64,000 bases of DNA from an uncultured Lachnospiraceae bacterium (GCA_947086895.1 CAMUAR010000011.1:1-64000), one strand, 5' to 3'; numbered from the stretch's first letter, positions 53,505 through 62,224 are shown. Notes: generated by a model from the letters alone, not told the origin. A program made the numbers and translations.

Positions 53505-54772
53505 TATGCATCCTCCTCCATCATTCGGATAAACTCGTCAAACAAAAATTCCGTATCCTGTGGTCCCGAACAAGCCTCCGGGTGAAACTGTACGGTAAAG
53601 ATTTTTTTATTTTTGTAGGACAGCCCCTCCACCGACTTATCGTTCGCATTGATAAAGCTGACCTTTGCTATTTCTGGATCAATCGAATCTTCCACAACAA
53701 CATAACCGTGATTTTGTGAGGAAAGATACACTCTTCCTGTCTTTAAATCCTTCACTGGATGATTCGCGCCGCGATGACCGTACTTCATCTTGGTCGTCTT
53801 AAAACCATTTGCGAGCGCCATCAGCTGATGTCCAAGACAAATCGCAAAAATCGGCGTATCGCTGCTGTAAAGTTTTTTTACTTCCTCTATAATATCAACA
53901 CATTCTGCTGGATCGCCAGGCCCGTTTGAAAGCATAATACCGTCGTACCCGCCTGCAAAAATCTCCTCGGCTTTTGTGTTTTCCGGGTAGACAGTCACTT
54001 CACAGCCATGCTTTTGCAGACAGTGCTGCATATTATTCTTTGTCCCGAAATCAATCATCGCAATTCGGTAATGTTTTCTGGCTTTCGCCTTATTTGCGGC
54101 AACGGCATTTAACTTTTCTACTCCGGCGGTTCCCTGCACGCTGTACATTGCAATCTCGCCGGTGCAGACGCCTGCGTTCTCTGCATTTTCAATCGCCGCG
54201 CGCATTTTTTTGTCCGCCATATAACTCATACGGGCTTTTTCATAGTCTGTCGGGCAAAAATCCTCCACCTTCATAGTATACTTTTCTTTACAAGATACTT
54301 TCGACACAACGCCTTTTACACGATACTCTTTGATTCTGCTGCAGATTTTTTCTAATTCTTCTTTATGATATTCTGTTGTTGTAATCATTCCATTCATTGT
54401 TCCGCTCTTGCGCAGAATCTTTGTCAAAGCTCTTGTATCGATACCTGCAATTCCTGGAATTCCATTTTTTTTGAGAAATGCGTCTATGCCTTCCTTGCTT
54501 CTAAAATTGCTTTGTACCCGCGAAAGTTCGCGCACAATAAACGCATCCGGCCATGGCTGCAATGACTCCATATCCGCTGGGCATACGCCGTAATTTCCAA
54601 TCAGAGGATAGGTCATAACAACCGCTTGCCCCGCATAAGATGGATCAGTTAAAATCTCCAGATAACCTGTCATAGATGTGTTAAACACAATCTCGCTTAC
54701 AACCTCTTTCTTGGCTCCGATGCTTGTACCAGAAAAAATATGTCCATCTTCCAGTATTAGATAAGCTTTCAT
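53504..54772 (-). CDS. carA: Carbamoyl-phosphate synthase small (glutaminase) subunit
   Basis: The protein has 422 residues. The N-terminal CPSase domain has LEDGHIFSGTSIGAK and FNTSMTGYLEILTDPSYAG. The class I glutamine amidotransferase domain has the nucleophile Cys in FAICLGHQLMALANG and the His-Glu pair in VQFHPEACSGP. It is longer than usual by an insertion around residues 185-225 (MYSVQGTAGVEKLNAVAANK). It hydrolyses glutamine and channels ammonia to CarB, with which it is translationally coupled. The start is set by leader element copy 3 (GGAATGTGAGG-AAATT-ATG). A leader of nearly 290 bases with a terminator-like hairpin precedes it. Confidence 0.96.
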   Translation of the reverse strand: MKAYLILEDGHIFSGTSIGAKKEVVSEIVFNTSMTGYLEILTDPSYAGQAVVMTYPLIGNYGVCPADMESLQPWPDAFIVRELSRVQSNFRSKEGIDAFLKKNGIPGIAGIDTRALTKILRKSGTMNGMITTTEYHKEELEKICSRIKEYRVKGVVSKVSCKEKYTMKVEDFCPTDYEKARMSYMADKKMRAAIENAENAGVCTGEIAMYSVQGTAGVEKLNAVAANKAKARKHYRIAMIDFGTKNNMQHCLQKHGCEVTVYPENTKAEEIFAGGYDGIMLSNGPGDPAECVDIIEEVKKLYSSDTPIFAICLGHQLMALANGFKTTKMKYGHRGANHPVKDLKTGRVYLSSQNHGYVVVEDSIDPEIAKVSFINANDKSVEGLSYKNKKIFTVQFHPEACSGPQDTEFLFDEFIRMMEEDA

Positions 54773-54826
54773 AATTTCCTCACATTCCGCCGCGCACGCG
54801 GCATTTTAATCAAGGGAACTTTCGTC
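54773..54826 (-). repeat. Dispersed leader element, copy 3 (before carA)
   Basis: Minus strand: AAAGTTCCCTTGATTAAAAT, GCCGCGTGCGCGGC, GGAATGTGAGG-AAATT and the carA ATG. A GC-rich hairpin sits directly before the Shine-Dalgarno, as in the other copies. Confidence 0.75.
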
Positions 54827-54937
54827 TGCACTTCACATTAGCCCTGCTGCGCAAAACCTGCAAATGTTTTTCTTCCAAGCAAATTGCTTAAAAGACAAGC
54901 AGCTGCTTTAAAAAACAGGCAATTTTCTGAATAAGGT

Positions 54938-55027
54938 TAAAAAAAGAAGATATACAGCCCCAATTCAAAAAAGCTTTCACGCTCCTTTCAAGGTTATACA
55001 TCTTCTACGAGGCCGGTTCGGTCTTCT
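54938..55027 (-). promoter_or_regulatory. Putative transcription attenuator in the carAB leader
   Basis: Minus strand AGAAGATGTATA (from 55006), about 40 bases, TATATCTTCT followed by seven T (54938-54945) forms a terminator-like hairpin ahead of carA. A second AGAAGA at 55022-55027 can compete for the same 3' arm, so an alternative fold exists. A small CACC-GCTT-GGTG hairpin precedes it. I could not find the PyrR binding consensus, so the signal is unknown; regulation by pyrimidines or arginine is inference. Confidence 0.5.
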
Positions 55028-55066
55028 AAAAACCACCAAGCGGTGATCAATACCCAAATTGCTAAA

Positions 55067-55095
55067 ATGATATCACAGTTGACGAAAAAATACAA
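55067..55095 (-). promoter_or_regulatory. Promoter of carAB
   Basis: Minus strand TTGTAT (55090-55095), 17 bases, TATCAT (55067-55072). Initiation near 55,060 gives a leader of about 290 bases. Confidence 0.6.
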
Positions 55096-55212
55096 GTAAA
55101 TCTTTTTGAAATTCTATTTGTTTTCCCACAGAATAAAAAAACTCTAAGGATGCGCACTTTTTTATCAATAATCCATGGCGAAATCAAGTCTTTGTATCCT
55201 TTGAAGAAACAG

Positions 55213-55240
55213 TTGCATTTTTTTCAAGATATGTTACAAT
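55213..55240 (+). promoter_or_regulatory. Promoter of the single-span membrane protein gene
   Basis: TTGCAT (55213-55218), 16 bases, TACAAT (55235-55240), 33 bases before the start codon at 55274. Confidence 0.6.
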
Positions 55241-55273
55241 ATTGCTGTTACCATTTGAAAAGGAGGGCTGTTT

Positions 55274-55783
55274 ATGCCGCCATGGGCAATTGTTGTACTT
55301 ATTATTACCGCTATTTTGCTGATCGCATTTATTGCACTTGTAATTTATGCAAATAAAATGCAAAAAAAATCCGAGGCATCGCAGGAGCAGATCCGAGCGA
55401 ACGCTCAAACTTTCTCGATCCTTGTGATCGACAAAAAGCGGATGAAACTAAAAGAGGCCGGATTTCCCCAGCTTGTCGTCGATCAAACGCCAAAAGCGCT
55501 GCGCGGTGCGAAAGTTCCTGTTGTCAAAGCTAAAATCGGGCCTAAGGTCGCCAACTTAATGTGCGATGAAAAAATCTTTGATCTTATCCCGGTAAAAAAA
55601 GAAGTTAAAGCTGTTATGAACGGCATTTACATTATTGACGTCAAGGGTCTGCGCGGCGGATTGGAACAAAAACCGGTAAAGCAGAGCTGGACAAAGCGGA
55701 TGAAGGCAAAGCTGCTCCGAAAAAAGGACGAGCTGGAAGCGGAGACAAAAGACACAAAACCGTCGAAGAAAAAAGCGGACTAA
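55274..55783 (+). CDS. Single-span membrane protein of unknown function
   Basis: The protein has 169 residues, RBS AGGAGGGCTGTTT. The N-terminal membrane helix spans about residues 4-26 (WAIVVLIITAILLIAFIALV). A basic, soluble domain follows: NAQTFSILVIDKKRMKLKEA, PQLVVDQTPKALRGAKVPVV, KAKIGPKVANLMCDE and MNGIYIIDVKGLRGGLE. The tail is Lys/Glu-rich. The pattern is recurrent in Clostridia, but I know no function. Its own promoter and a strong terminator make it monocistronic; it diverges from carAB. Confidence 0.75.
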   Translation: MPPWAIVVLIITAILLIAFIALVIYANKMQKKSEASQEQIRANAQTFSILVIDKKRMKLKEAGFPQLVVDQTPKALRGAKVPVVKAKIGPKVANLMCDEKIFDLIPVKKEVKAVMNGIYIIDVKGLRGGLEQKPVKQSWTKRMKAKLLRKKDELEAETKDTKPSKKKAD

Positions 55784-55796
55784 TGCAAAATAAAAG

Positions 55797-55838
55797 AATG
55801 CTTAAAATCCTTTATAATATGATTTTAAGCATTTTTTT
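55797..55838 (+). terminator. Rho-independent terminator
   Basis: AATGCTTAAAATC (55797-55809), 11-base loop, GATTTTAAGCATT (55821-55833) running into seven T. It lies 14 bases after the stop codon of the membrane protein gene. Confidence 0.9.
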
Positions 55839-56006
55839 ATGGCTATTTTCTCCTCAAAATACCAGCACAACAACATATAAACTGAAATTTACAGTTTTCC
55901 TAAATTATCTATAATTAGCCATTGTTATGCCTTCTGAACAACTTCCGATTTGTCTTTTGCAACAGCATGAACCGTACACCGCACCATAAAATATAATTTA
56001 TCTTTA

Positions 56007-56444
56007 TCATTCTTTTGGCACACGATCCACCGGCTCAACCTGGACAGACAGCTCACATTCTGAAACATGCTGATAATTCATATCAATCGCGTACTGCAAA
56101 GACAGATCCAACAACTGTTCTTCTTCTTTGATTCTGATTTTATGTGTTGTAATTCCAAGCATTAAATCCCCATAAGGCGTGTTATAATAAGTCATATTTG
56201 CTTTGCCTTCTTCAAACAAAATATGGACGTTTGTACTTCCCTTTTTTGTCAGCTCAACTTTCTGCTCTGAAATTTTCAGCAGACACTTGGAAACTGCTTG
56301 TTCCTCCTCTGATAATTCGTCATAGATCAAATAGTGTTTTCCGTTTTTTTTATAATATTCTCCGCGGCTGATCACTTCCACCGCATCTTCTGCCTCCGCC
56401 TCAAACTGCAGTCCGGCTATGCTTATCAATACATCCTTTGTCAT
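56007..56444 (-). CDS. DUF1934 (YwiB-like) beta-barrel protein
   Basis: The protein has 145 residues: MTKDVLISIAGLQFEAEAED, GEYYKKNGKHYLIYDELSEE, TKKGSTNVHILFEEGKANMT and YYNTPYGDLMLGITTHKI. The small beta-barrel of the YwiB/DUF1934 family often begins in just this way. The start at 56444 follows from the leader cassette (GGAATGAGAGG-AATG-ATG), which has four to six bases between GAGG and ATG in all copies. It is the last gene before the convergent terminator region and follows murI. Function unknown. Confidence 0.85.
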   Translation of the reverse strand: MTKDVLISIAGLQFEAEAEDAVEVISRGEYYKKNGKHYLIYDELSEEEQAVSKCLLKISEQKVELTKKGSTNVHILFEEGKANMTYYNTPYGDLMLGITTHKIRIKEEEQLLDLSLQYAIDMNYQHVSECELSVQVEPVDRVPKE

Positions 56445-56495
56445 CATTCCTCTCATTCCGCCGCACAAACGGCATTCTAACCTGCTGGAATTTTT
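56445..56495 (-). repeat. Dispersed leader element, copy 4 (before the DUF1934 gene)
   Basis: Minus strand: AAAAATTCCAGCAGGTTAGA, ATGCCGTTTGTGCGGCGGA, ATGAGAGG-AATG-ATG. It is nearly identical over about 45 bases to the copy before ugd. GCCG/CGGC and ATTCC/GGAAT arms allow a nested stem. Confidence 0.8.
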
Positions 56496-56566
56496 GGACG
56501 CAGCGTCACAAATTCCGAGATTGAAAATTAAAATTTTCGATCTTCACACCTTGCTGCCATCTGCGG

Positions 56567-57391
56567 CTATTCAAACGTCTTGATCGCGACATCTTTTGTT
56601 TCAATTACATTGCACGGCAAAATGGAATTTGCAAGAGCGCGAAACTTCTCTGCACTGTCGCTTACATAAAATGTATGTTCTGGAACGTCCTCGCTGCCGC
56701 TTAACAAATCATTCCCCGTCAAAAGCTGCTTTAAACATCTTGCAGTTTCCACCGCTGGATTAATCAGCGTCACTCCTGCCCCTAATACCTCCTGGACAAC
56801 GTCCCGAATCAAGTTTCGCAAAAGCGGGTAATGTGTACATCCAAGCACAAGCGAATCCACATTTTTTCCCTGAAAATCGCTTAAATACCTCCGTGCTACC
56901 TCGTGCGTCACCGTATCATAAATCCATCCTTCCTCCACAAGCGGGACGAACAATGGACAAGCTTTTCCATACACATTTAAATCCGGGTTTAAATTATATA
57001 TATATTTGTTATACATTCCGCTGCGAATGGTACCTTCGGTTCCAATTACACCGATACTTCCATTTTTTGTTGCCTGCGCCGCAGTATGCGCACCGGGACC
57101 TACAACATCAATAATCGGAATATTAAACTCTTCACGCATTGTATCTACTGCAAGTGCAGAAGCAGTATTACACGCTACTACAACCACTTTAACTCCTTGT
57201 GATACCAGAAAATGAATAATTTGTCTGGAATATTCTGTTACAGTCTCTTTTGACTTACTTCCATAGGGTACTCTTGCCGTATCCCCAAAATATATAATTC
57301 TCTCTCCGGGCAGCTGACTCATAATCTCTTTCGCAACAGTCAGCCCTCCCACCCCAGAATCAAATACTCCAACCGGCAGCTGACAACCCAT
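56567..57391 (-). CDS. murI: Glutamate racemase
   Basis: The protein has 274 residues. GVFDSGVGGLTVAKEI, FGDTARVPYGSKS and VVACNTASALAV (catalytic Cys) are followed by VLGCTHYPLLRNLI (second catalytic Cys). It supplies D-glutamate for peptidoglycan. ATG 57391 follows GGAGG-ATGGAAG. It lies between ddl (upstream) and the DUF1934 gene on the same strand, a cell-wall precursor cluster. Confidence 0.97.
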   Translation of the reverse strand: MGCQLPVGVFDSGVGGLTVAKEIMSQLPGERIIYFGDTARVPYGSKSKETVTEYSRQIIHFLVSQGVKVVVVACNTASALAVDTMREEFNIPIIDVVGPGAHTAAQATKNGSIGVIGTEGTIRSGMYNKYIYNLNPDLNVYGKACPLFVPLVEEGWIYDTVTHEVARRYLSDFQGKNVDSLVLGCTHYPLLRNLIRDVVQEVLGAGVTLINPAVETARCLKQLLTGNDLLSGSEDVPEHTFYVSDSAEKFRALANSILPCNVIETKDVAIKTFE

Positions 57392-57469
57392 CTTCCATCC
57401 TCCATCTCAAAAACTCGTTAAACTTAATTTCGCATTTTTATGCAAAATACATCCTTACGCAAAGCATTT

Positions 57470-58540
57470 CTAAGCGCGCTCCAATGCCAGCTTAAGAAGC
57501 CCCTCCACCAGATCCCGCTTTGAAATCCCCTGCTCTTCCCACAGCATCGGGTACATGCTGATTGACGTAAATCCCGGCATTGTATTAATCTCGTTAAATA
57601 CAACTTCATTTGTGCCAGCTTCCAAAAAGAAATCCACTCTGGCTAACCCAAAACCGTCCACTGCTGCAAAAATACGCCCTGCCGCATTGCGGATCTCCTC
57701 CGTTTTTCCCTCTGGAAGTTTTGGTGAAATCACGGTTTTTGATTCTTCATTATTGTATTTTGCATCGTAATCATAGAATTCTGCCGCCGCTAAAATTTCT
57801 CCCACACCAGATACTTGAAACGACATACCGCCAAATACTGCGCACTCCAGCTCTCTTCCCTGTATTTCTTCTTCGACCAGAATTTTTCGGTCGTGTTTTG
57901 CGGCTTCAGAAAGCCCGCAAAAAAGTTCTTCCCGGCTTCGCGCTCTGGAAACCCCGCGCGAAGATCCTGCGTTGGACGGCTTGATAAATACTGGATATGT
58001 AAGCGCCTCTTCCACACGGCAAGCCACCTGTTCCAAATCGTTTAATTCTTCCCGCTGCACTCCGATATAGGCCGCCTGCCGAATACCAAGACGCGACACA
58101 ATCTGTTTTGTGTACAGCTTATCCATCGACAATGCCGACGAGAGCACACCGCATCCAACATAAGGCAATTTCGCCAGTTCAAACAGTCCCTGCACTGTAC
58201 CATCCTCCCCGCGCAGTCCATGCAGCGCAGGAAACACAAGATCAACCGGAAGGATCGACGATGTAATACTTTCCTTTAATTCATTTCTCTCAAATACCAT
58301 AACCGATTTCAATCCTGCGTCTGGAAGAATAATTGCTCTTCTGGTACTGTTCTCCCATGTACCGTCCACAATCTGATCAATACAATCCACGTACAGCCAC
58401 TCGCCTTTTTTTGTAATTCCAATCAACAACACAGTATATTTTTCTGGATCTATCGCCTCCGCGATTGTTCTTGCGGACATACAGGAAACCTCATGCTCCG
58501 AGGACTGCCCCCCAAACAACACGGCTACCGTCTTTTTCAT
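57470..58540 (-). CDS. ddl: D-alanine-D-alanine ligase
   Basis: The protein has 356 residues. VAVLFGGQSSEHEVSCMSA, FPALHGLRGEDGTVQGLFE, FIKPSNAGSSRGVSRARS and FNEINTMPGFTSISMYP are the D-Ala-D-Ala ligase and ATP-grasp motifs. It joins two D-alanines for peptidoglycan precursors. FPALHGLRGEDG replaces the common FPVLHGPYGEDG; a VanC/VanG-like specificity cannot be excluded but the context favours housekeeping. The start is set by leader element copy 5 (AGAATGTGAGG-TAATTT-ATG). Confidence 0.94.
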   Translation of the reverse strand: MKKTVAVLFGGQSSEHEVSCMSARTIAEAIDPEKYTVLLIGITKKGEWLYVDCIDQIVDGTWENSTRRAIILPDAGLKSVMVFERNELKESITSSILPVDLVFPALHGLRGEDGTVQGLFELAKLPYVGCGVLSSALSMDKLYTKQIVSRLGIRQAAYIGVQREELNDLEQVACRVEEALTYPVFIKPSNAGSSRGVSRARSREELFCGLSEAAKHDRKILVEEEIQGRELECAVFGGMSFQVSGVGEILAAAEFYDYDAKYNNEESKTVISPKLPEGKTEEIRNAAGRIFAAVDGFGLARVDFFLEAGTNEVVFNEINTMPGFTSISMYPMLWEEQGISKRDLVEGLLKLALERA

Positions 58541-58580
58541 AAATTACCTCACATTCTGCCGCCTGGCGGTCTTATATTGT
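58541..58580 (-). repeat. Dispersed leader element, copy 5 (before ddl)
   Basis: Minus strand AAGACCGCCAGGCGGCAGA, ATGTGAGG-TAATTT-ATG. The hairpin is CCGCC-A-GGCGG, shorter than elsewhere, followed by the usual AATGTGAGG. Confidence 0.65.
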
Positions 58581-58585
58581 AAATT

Positions 58586-58614
58586 ATTATACCAATTTAT
58601 TCCATATCAATGTC
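58586..58614 (-). promoter_or_regulatory. Probable promoter of ddl
   Basis: Minus strand GACATT (58609-58614), 17 bases, TATAAT (58586-58591). The -35 is poor, the -10 perfect. It lies 46 bases before the start. Confidence 0.45.
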
Positions 58615-58818
58615 TGTTATGATTCTTTCTGTTGTTACATCAGCTTTTTTATTTTACTCTTTTTCTTTCAATTATTCAAGCAAAACAATCGGTTGTGCGC
58701 ATCAAACAATTTTTTTCTTGATAAGTTGGAAAACGTATTCCTGTGATTGTTCCAACACCGGAGCCGTTTTCCAAGTCTGCAATAAGGTTAAAATCAAAAA
58801 GTTTCGCAATCGTTGGTT

Positions 58819-58847
58819 GTATTTATACTCAAATTCTGGGAATACTG
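58819..58847 (+). promoter_or_regulatory. Sigma-F-like promoter of spoIIR
   Basis: GTATT (58819-58823), 14 bases, GGGAATACTG (58838-58847). The second element fits the sigma-F -10 pattern GGNNANAHTR at every position, and spoIIR is a known sigma-F target. It lies about 43 bases before the start codon. Confidence 0.6.
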
Positions 58848-58889
58848 CAAATAGATCACAAAAAAACCATAAGAAAGGAAAATGTAACT

Positions 58890-59705
58890 ATGTTTAAAAA
58901 GTCTTCCGTTATACCGCTTTCTTCCTCCGATTGTAAATCAGCTTCCCATAAATCTCACTTTTTTAAAAGTGCAGCTGCTCTGTTCGCTATTTTATGTATT
59001 ATCTTTTATTTCTGGTTTGGACTGCTGCTTTTTTTCATCGGATGCAGACGCACCGCAGCCGAGGAAGAGGCTCTGGCAAATTCCAGAGCCTCCGGCTTGC
59101 AGGAGGCTGTCGCGGACGAAGTGCTTCGCCTCCATATTATCGCTGACAGCAATTCGGACGCAGACCAGCAAATCAAGCTTATTGTAAAGGATACTGTCCT
59201 TACATACCTAAAACCACATCTGGCGGATATTACAACAAAAGAACAAGCAATCCAGACAATCTCGGCTATGCTTGATGAACTTTCTGATATTGCCGCAGAA
59301 GTGCTTGCGGAAAACGGCTTTTGTTACTCTGCAACAGCCAGCCTTTCCCGCAGCTATTTTCCAATTAAAACTTACGGGGATTTAACGCTTCCCGCCGGGG
59401 AATACGACGCGCTGAAAATCTGCCTTGGCAGCGCCGGCGGAAAAAACTGGTGGTGTCTTGTATTTCCGCAGCTCTGTTTTGTCGATGTCACTTATGGAGT
59501 ACTTCCTGAGGAATCTCACGAGGAACTAAAAACACTTCTCACAGAAGAAGAATATTCGCTTCTCTTTCCAGGCAATACAGATCTTGCAGCCCTGTCCAGG
59601 GAAGCTGCTGACCAGGCATATTTTTCTATTATACAAAAAAAAGAAGATGAAAAACCAAACGTTCGCTTTTGGATTGTAGAGCAGATAAAAAAGCTGTTTC
59701 AATAA
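58890..59705 (+). CDS. spoIIR: Stage II sporulation protein R
   Basis: The protein has 271 residues; start at 58890 (AAGGAAAATGTAACT-ATG), since the longer frame crosses the putative promoter. A membrane helix spans about residues 29-52 (ALFAILCIIFYFWFGLLLFF). The conserved VLRLHIIADSNSDADQQIKL and RSYFPIKTYGDLTLPAGEYD follow, then GSAGGKNWWCLVFPQLCFVD. SpoIIR is made in the forespore and exported; it signals SpoIIGA in the mother cell to process pro-sigma-E. It marks the organism as a spore-forming Firmicute. Confidence 0.95.
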   Translation: MFKKSSVIPLSSSDCKSASHKSHFFKSAAALFAILCIIFYFWFGLLLFFIGCRRTAAEEEALANSRASGLQEAVADEVLRLHIIADSNSDADQQIKLIVKDTVLTYLKPHLADITTKEQAIQTISAMLDELSDIAAEVLAENGFCYSATASLSRSYFPIKTYGDLTLPAGEYDALKICLGSAGGKNWWCLVFPQLCFVDVTYGVLPEESHEELKTLLTEEEYSLLFPGNTDLAALSREAADQAYFSIIQKKEDEKPNVRFWIVEQIKKLFQ

Positions 59706-59762
59706 CGATACGGCGGTAATAACCAAAATATAAAGTTGATTGCCGCTGTACAATAAAAATAT

Positions 59763-60992
59763 TTAATCTCTGCTGTACAAATCTCTTGTATATACTTTTT
59801 CTTTTACATCGTCGAGGATTTCACTATAGCGATTTGTCACAATTACATCCGACTCTTTTTTAAACTGTTCCAAATCATTTACCACACGGCTTCCAAAGAA
59901 AAATTCATCTTTTAAAACCGGTTCGTATATAATAACTTCTGCTCCTTTTGCCTTCAGACGCTTCATTACACCTTGAATGCTGGACTGTCTGAAGTTGTCG
60001 GAATTCATTTTCATAATCAACCGATAGACGCCAATAACAACCCGTCGACCCGGCGTGCCGTCGCGCCCCGAATTTCCAACAAAATATCCTGCTTTTTCCA
60101 AAATGCGCTCCGCGATAAAATCTTTTCTTGTTCTGTTTGCATCAACGATCGCATGGATAATGTTCTGCGGCACATTGTCATAGTTGGCAAGAAGCTGCTT
60201 TGTGTCTTTTGGAAGACAGTATCCGCCGTAGCCAAACGATGGATTGTTGTAATGAGAACCGATACGCGGGTCATAACCAATCCCTTCAATAATATCTTTT
60301 GTATTTAATCCGCGCGCTTCCGCGTAAGTATCCAGCTCATTAAAAAAGCTGACGCGCAGCGCAAGATATGTGTTTGCAAAAAGCTTGACCGCCTCGGCTT
60401 CCGTCCGGTTCATAATCAATTTTGGAATCTCTTCACGGATTGCCCCCTGTGCCAAAATCTCGGCAAATTGCTCGGCGCGTTCTGCTACCTTTCTGTTCTC
60501 TTTATCCACTCCGACAATGATTCTCGACGGATATAAATTATCATATAATGCATGTCCTTCCCGCAAAAATTCCGGCGAAAAAATAATATGATCCGTATTA
60601 TATTTTTCACATACAGAACTTGTATAGCCAACTGGCACAGTACTTTTTACGACCATAACAGCTTCTGGATTTACTTTCTGTACAAGTTCAATCACTGCTT
60701 CTACAGAACTGGTATCAAAAAAATTTAATTTTGGATCATAGTTTGTCGGCGTGGAAATAATAACATAATCCGCGTCTTTGTACGCTGCTGCGCCGTCGGT
60801 CGTCGCGGTCAAATCAAGCTCTTTTGTCTGCAAATATTCCTGTAGTTCTCTGTCCTCAATCGGCGATTTGCGCGCGTTGACCAGATCCACTTTTTCCTGC
60901 ACAACATCGACGGAAACTACTTGGTTGTGCTGCGCCAATAATACTGCATTTGAAAGTCCCACATACCCCATTCCTGCTACTGCAATTTTCAT
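59763..60992 (-). CDS. ugd: UDP-glucose 6-dehydrogenase
   Basis: The protein has 409 residues. [20 protein letters not shown] is the NAD-binding Rossmann motif. [28 protein letters not shown] and [15 protein letters not shown] are family motifs, and [14 protein letters not shown] carries the catalytic Cys. It oxidises UDP-glucose to UDP-glucuronate for surface polysaccharides. The start at 60992 is fixed by leader element copy 6 (GGAATGGAGG-AAAA-ATG); an in-frame extension upstream is only the element itself. No polysaccharide genes are adjacent. Confidence 0.95.
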   Translation of the reverse strand: MKIAVAGMGYVGLSNAVLLAQHNQVVSVDVVQEKVDLVNARKSPIEDRELQEYLQTKELDLTATTDGAAAYKDADYVIISTPTNYDPKLNFFDTSSVEAVIELVQKVNPEAVMVVKSTVPVGYTSSVCEKYNTDHIIFSPEFLREGHALYDNLYPSRIIVGVDKENRKVAERAEQFAEILAQGAIREEIPKLIMNRTEAEAVKLFANTYLALRVSFFNELDTYAEARGLNTKDIIEGIGYDPRIGSHYNNPSFGYGGYCLPKDTKQLLANYDNVPQNIIHAIVDANRTRKDFIAERILEKAGYFVGNSGRDGTPGRRVVIGVYRLIMKMNSDNFRQSSIQGVMKRLKAKGAEVIIYEPVLKDEFFFGSRVVNDLEQFKKESDVIVTNRYSEILDDVKEKVYTRDLYSRD

Positions 60993-61043
60993 TTTTCCTC
61001 CATTCCGCCGCGCAAACGGCATTTTAATCTACTGGAATTTTTT
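60993..61043 (-). repeat. Dispersed leader element, copy 6 (before ugd)
   Basis: Minus strand: AAAAAATTCCAGTAGATTAA, AATGCCGTTTGCGCGGCGG, AATGGAGG-AAAA-ATG. It differs from the copy before the DUF1934 gene at only a few positions over about 45 bases. Confidence 0.8.
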
Positions 61044-61118
61044 AGATTTTCAAATATGCTCCAATATTTTATAAAATAAGTTTTTCAAAAAAAATGGCGG
61101 CAAAAAATGTTTCAGACA

Positions 61119-61153
61119 ACAAAACAGGCAGAAATCCTTCCGGGATTCCTGCC
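61119..61153 (-). terminator. Rho-independent terminator after fba
   Basis: Minus strand GGCAGGAATCC, 5-base loop CGGAA, GGATTTCTGCC followed by TGTTTTGTT. It lies 100 bases after the aldolase stop codon. Confidence 0.75.
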
Positions 61154-61253
61154 CGTAATCGCTATACACAATCCTTTGCACAACTGTTAAGTACAGCAAT
61201 CTTTTTCTGCCTGTATAAATCTAACGTTTCCAAGCAGCCCTGCCGCTTTTTTC

Positions 61254-62117
61254 TCACGCCTTGCCGATGGAACCAAACAGCTCCATCTTCTCTTTGATCG
61301 TCGCTTTAATTGCCTCAAATCCAGGTGCTAAAAGCTTTCTTGGATCAAATCCTTTGCCTGTAAGATCTTTGCCTTCCTCGACATACTTTCTTGTAGCAGC
61401 CGCAAACGAAAGCTGGCACTCGGTATTTACATTGATCTTTGCAACGCCTAAAGAGATGGCCTTCTTAATCATATCCTCCGGGATACCTGTGCCGCCGTGA
61501 AGCACCAAAGGCATCTCACCGGTTAATTTCTGGATTGCATCCAATGTCTCAAAACTTAATCCTTCCCAGTTTTCTGGATATTTGCCATGAATGTTGCCGA
61601 TTCCTGCTGCGAGCATTGTCACGCCGAGATCTGCAATCTGTTTGCATTCCTGAGGATCTGCGCACTCTCCGCGGCCGATTACTCCATCCTCCTCGCCGCC
61701 GATCGAACCTACTTCAGCCTCCAGAGAAATTCCCTTTTCGCCGCACACTCTCACAAGCTCTTTTGTTTTCTCAACATTCTCTGCAATCGGATAATGGGAG
61801 CCGTCAAACATAATCGATGAAAAACCTGCCTCAATGCACTTGTAGCAGCCTTCATAACTGCCGTGGTCAAGATGAAGCGCTACCGGAACAGTAATCTTCA
61901 GCTCTTCAATCATTGCTTTTACCATTGCCGATACTGTCTTATATCCAGTCATATATTTCCCAGCACCTTCTGAAACACCAAGGATAATCGGGGAATTGCA
62001 TTCCTGCGCGGTAAGCAGCGCCGCTTTTGTCCACTCAAGATTATTGATATTAAACTGACCTACCGCATACTTGCCCGCCTTCGCTTTTACAAGCATGTCC
62101 TTAGCTGATACTAACAT
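61254..62117 (-). CDS. fba: Class II fructose-bisphosphate aldolase
   Basis: The protein has 287 residues. VPVALHLDHGSYEGCYKCIE contains the catalytic Asp and first zinc His. SIMFDGSHYPIAENVEKTKE, GIGNIHGKYPENWEGLSF (zinc His), PLVLHGGTGIPEDMIKKAI (zinc His) and GVAKINVNTECQLSF complete the class II set. It cleaves fructose 1,6-bisphosphate in glycolysis. Related tagatose-bisphosphate aldolases look alike, but a lone chromosomal copy with its own promoter and terminator favours Fba. RBS AAGGAGGATTTTGCA-ATG. Confidence 0.94.
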   Translation of the reverse strand: MLVSAKDMLVKAKAGKYAVGQFNINNLEWTKAALLTAQECNSPIILGVSEGAGKYMTGYKTVSAMVKAMIEELKITVPVALHLDHGSYEGCYKCIEAGFSSIMFDGSHYPIAENVEKTKELVRVCGEKGISLEAEVGSIGGEEDGVIGRGECADPQECKQIADLGVTMLAAGIGNIHGKYPENWEGLSFETLDAIQKLTGEMPLVLHGGTGIPEDMIKKAISLGVAKINVNTECQLSFAAATRKYVEEGKDLTGKGFDPRKLLAPGFEAIKATIKEKMELFGSIGKA

Positions 62118-62195
62118 TGCAAAATCCTCCTTGAAGATAAAAATTTTTCTCGACTGCTGCCCTCCAGTTCCAGGGGCTTTACAGCAACTACAATC

Positions 62196-62224
62196 AGTAT
62201 ACTACAATTTGTCCGAAAAGAAAA
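62196..62224 (-). promoter_or_regulatory. Probable promoter of fba
   Basis: Minus strand TTTTCT (62219-62224), 17 bases, TATACT (62196-62201), about 79 bases before the start codon. The -35 is weak. Confidence 0.45.

Noticed and set aside
58743..58889. Longer N-terminus for SpoIIR
   Set aside because: It would cross the sigma-F-like promoter and lacks an RBS; the ATG at 58890 has one and directly precedes the usual membrane segment.
59706..59762. GCGGTAAT/ATTGCCGC stem as a bidirectional terminator between spoIIR and ugd
   Set aside because: No T-run follows on either strand; the pairing is imperfect.
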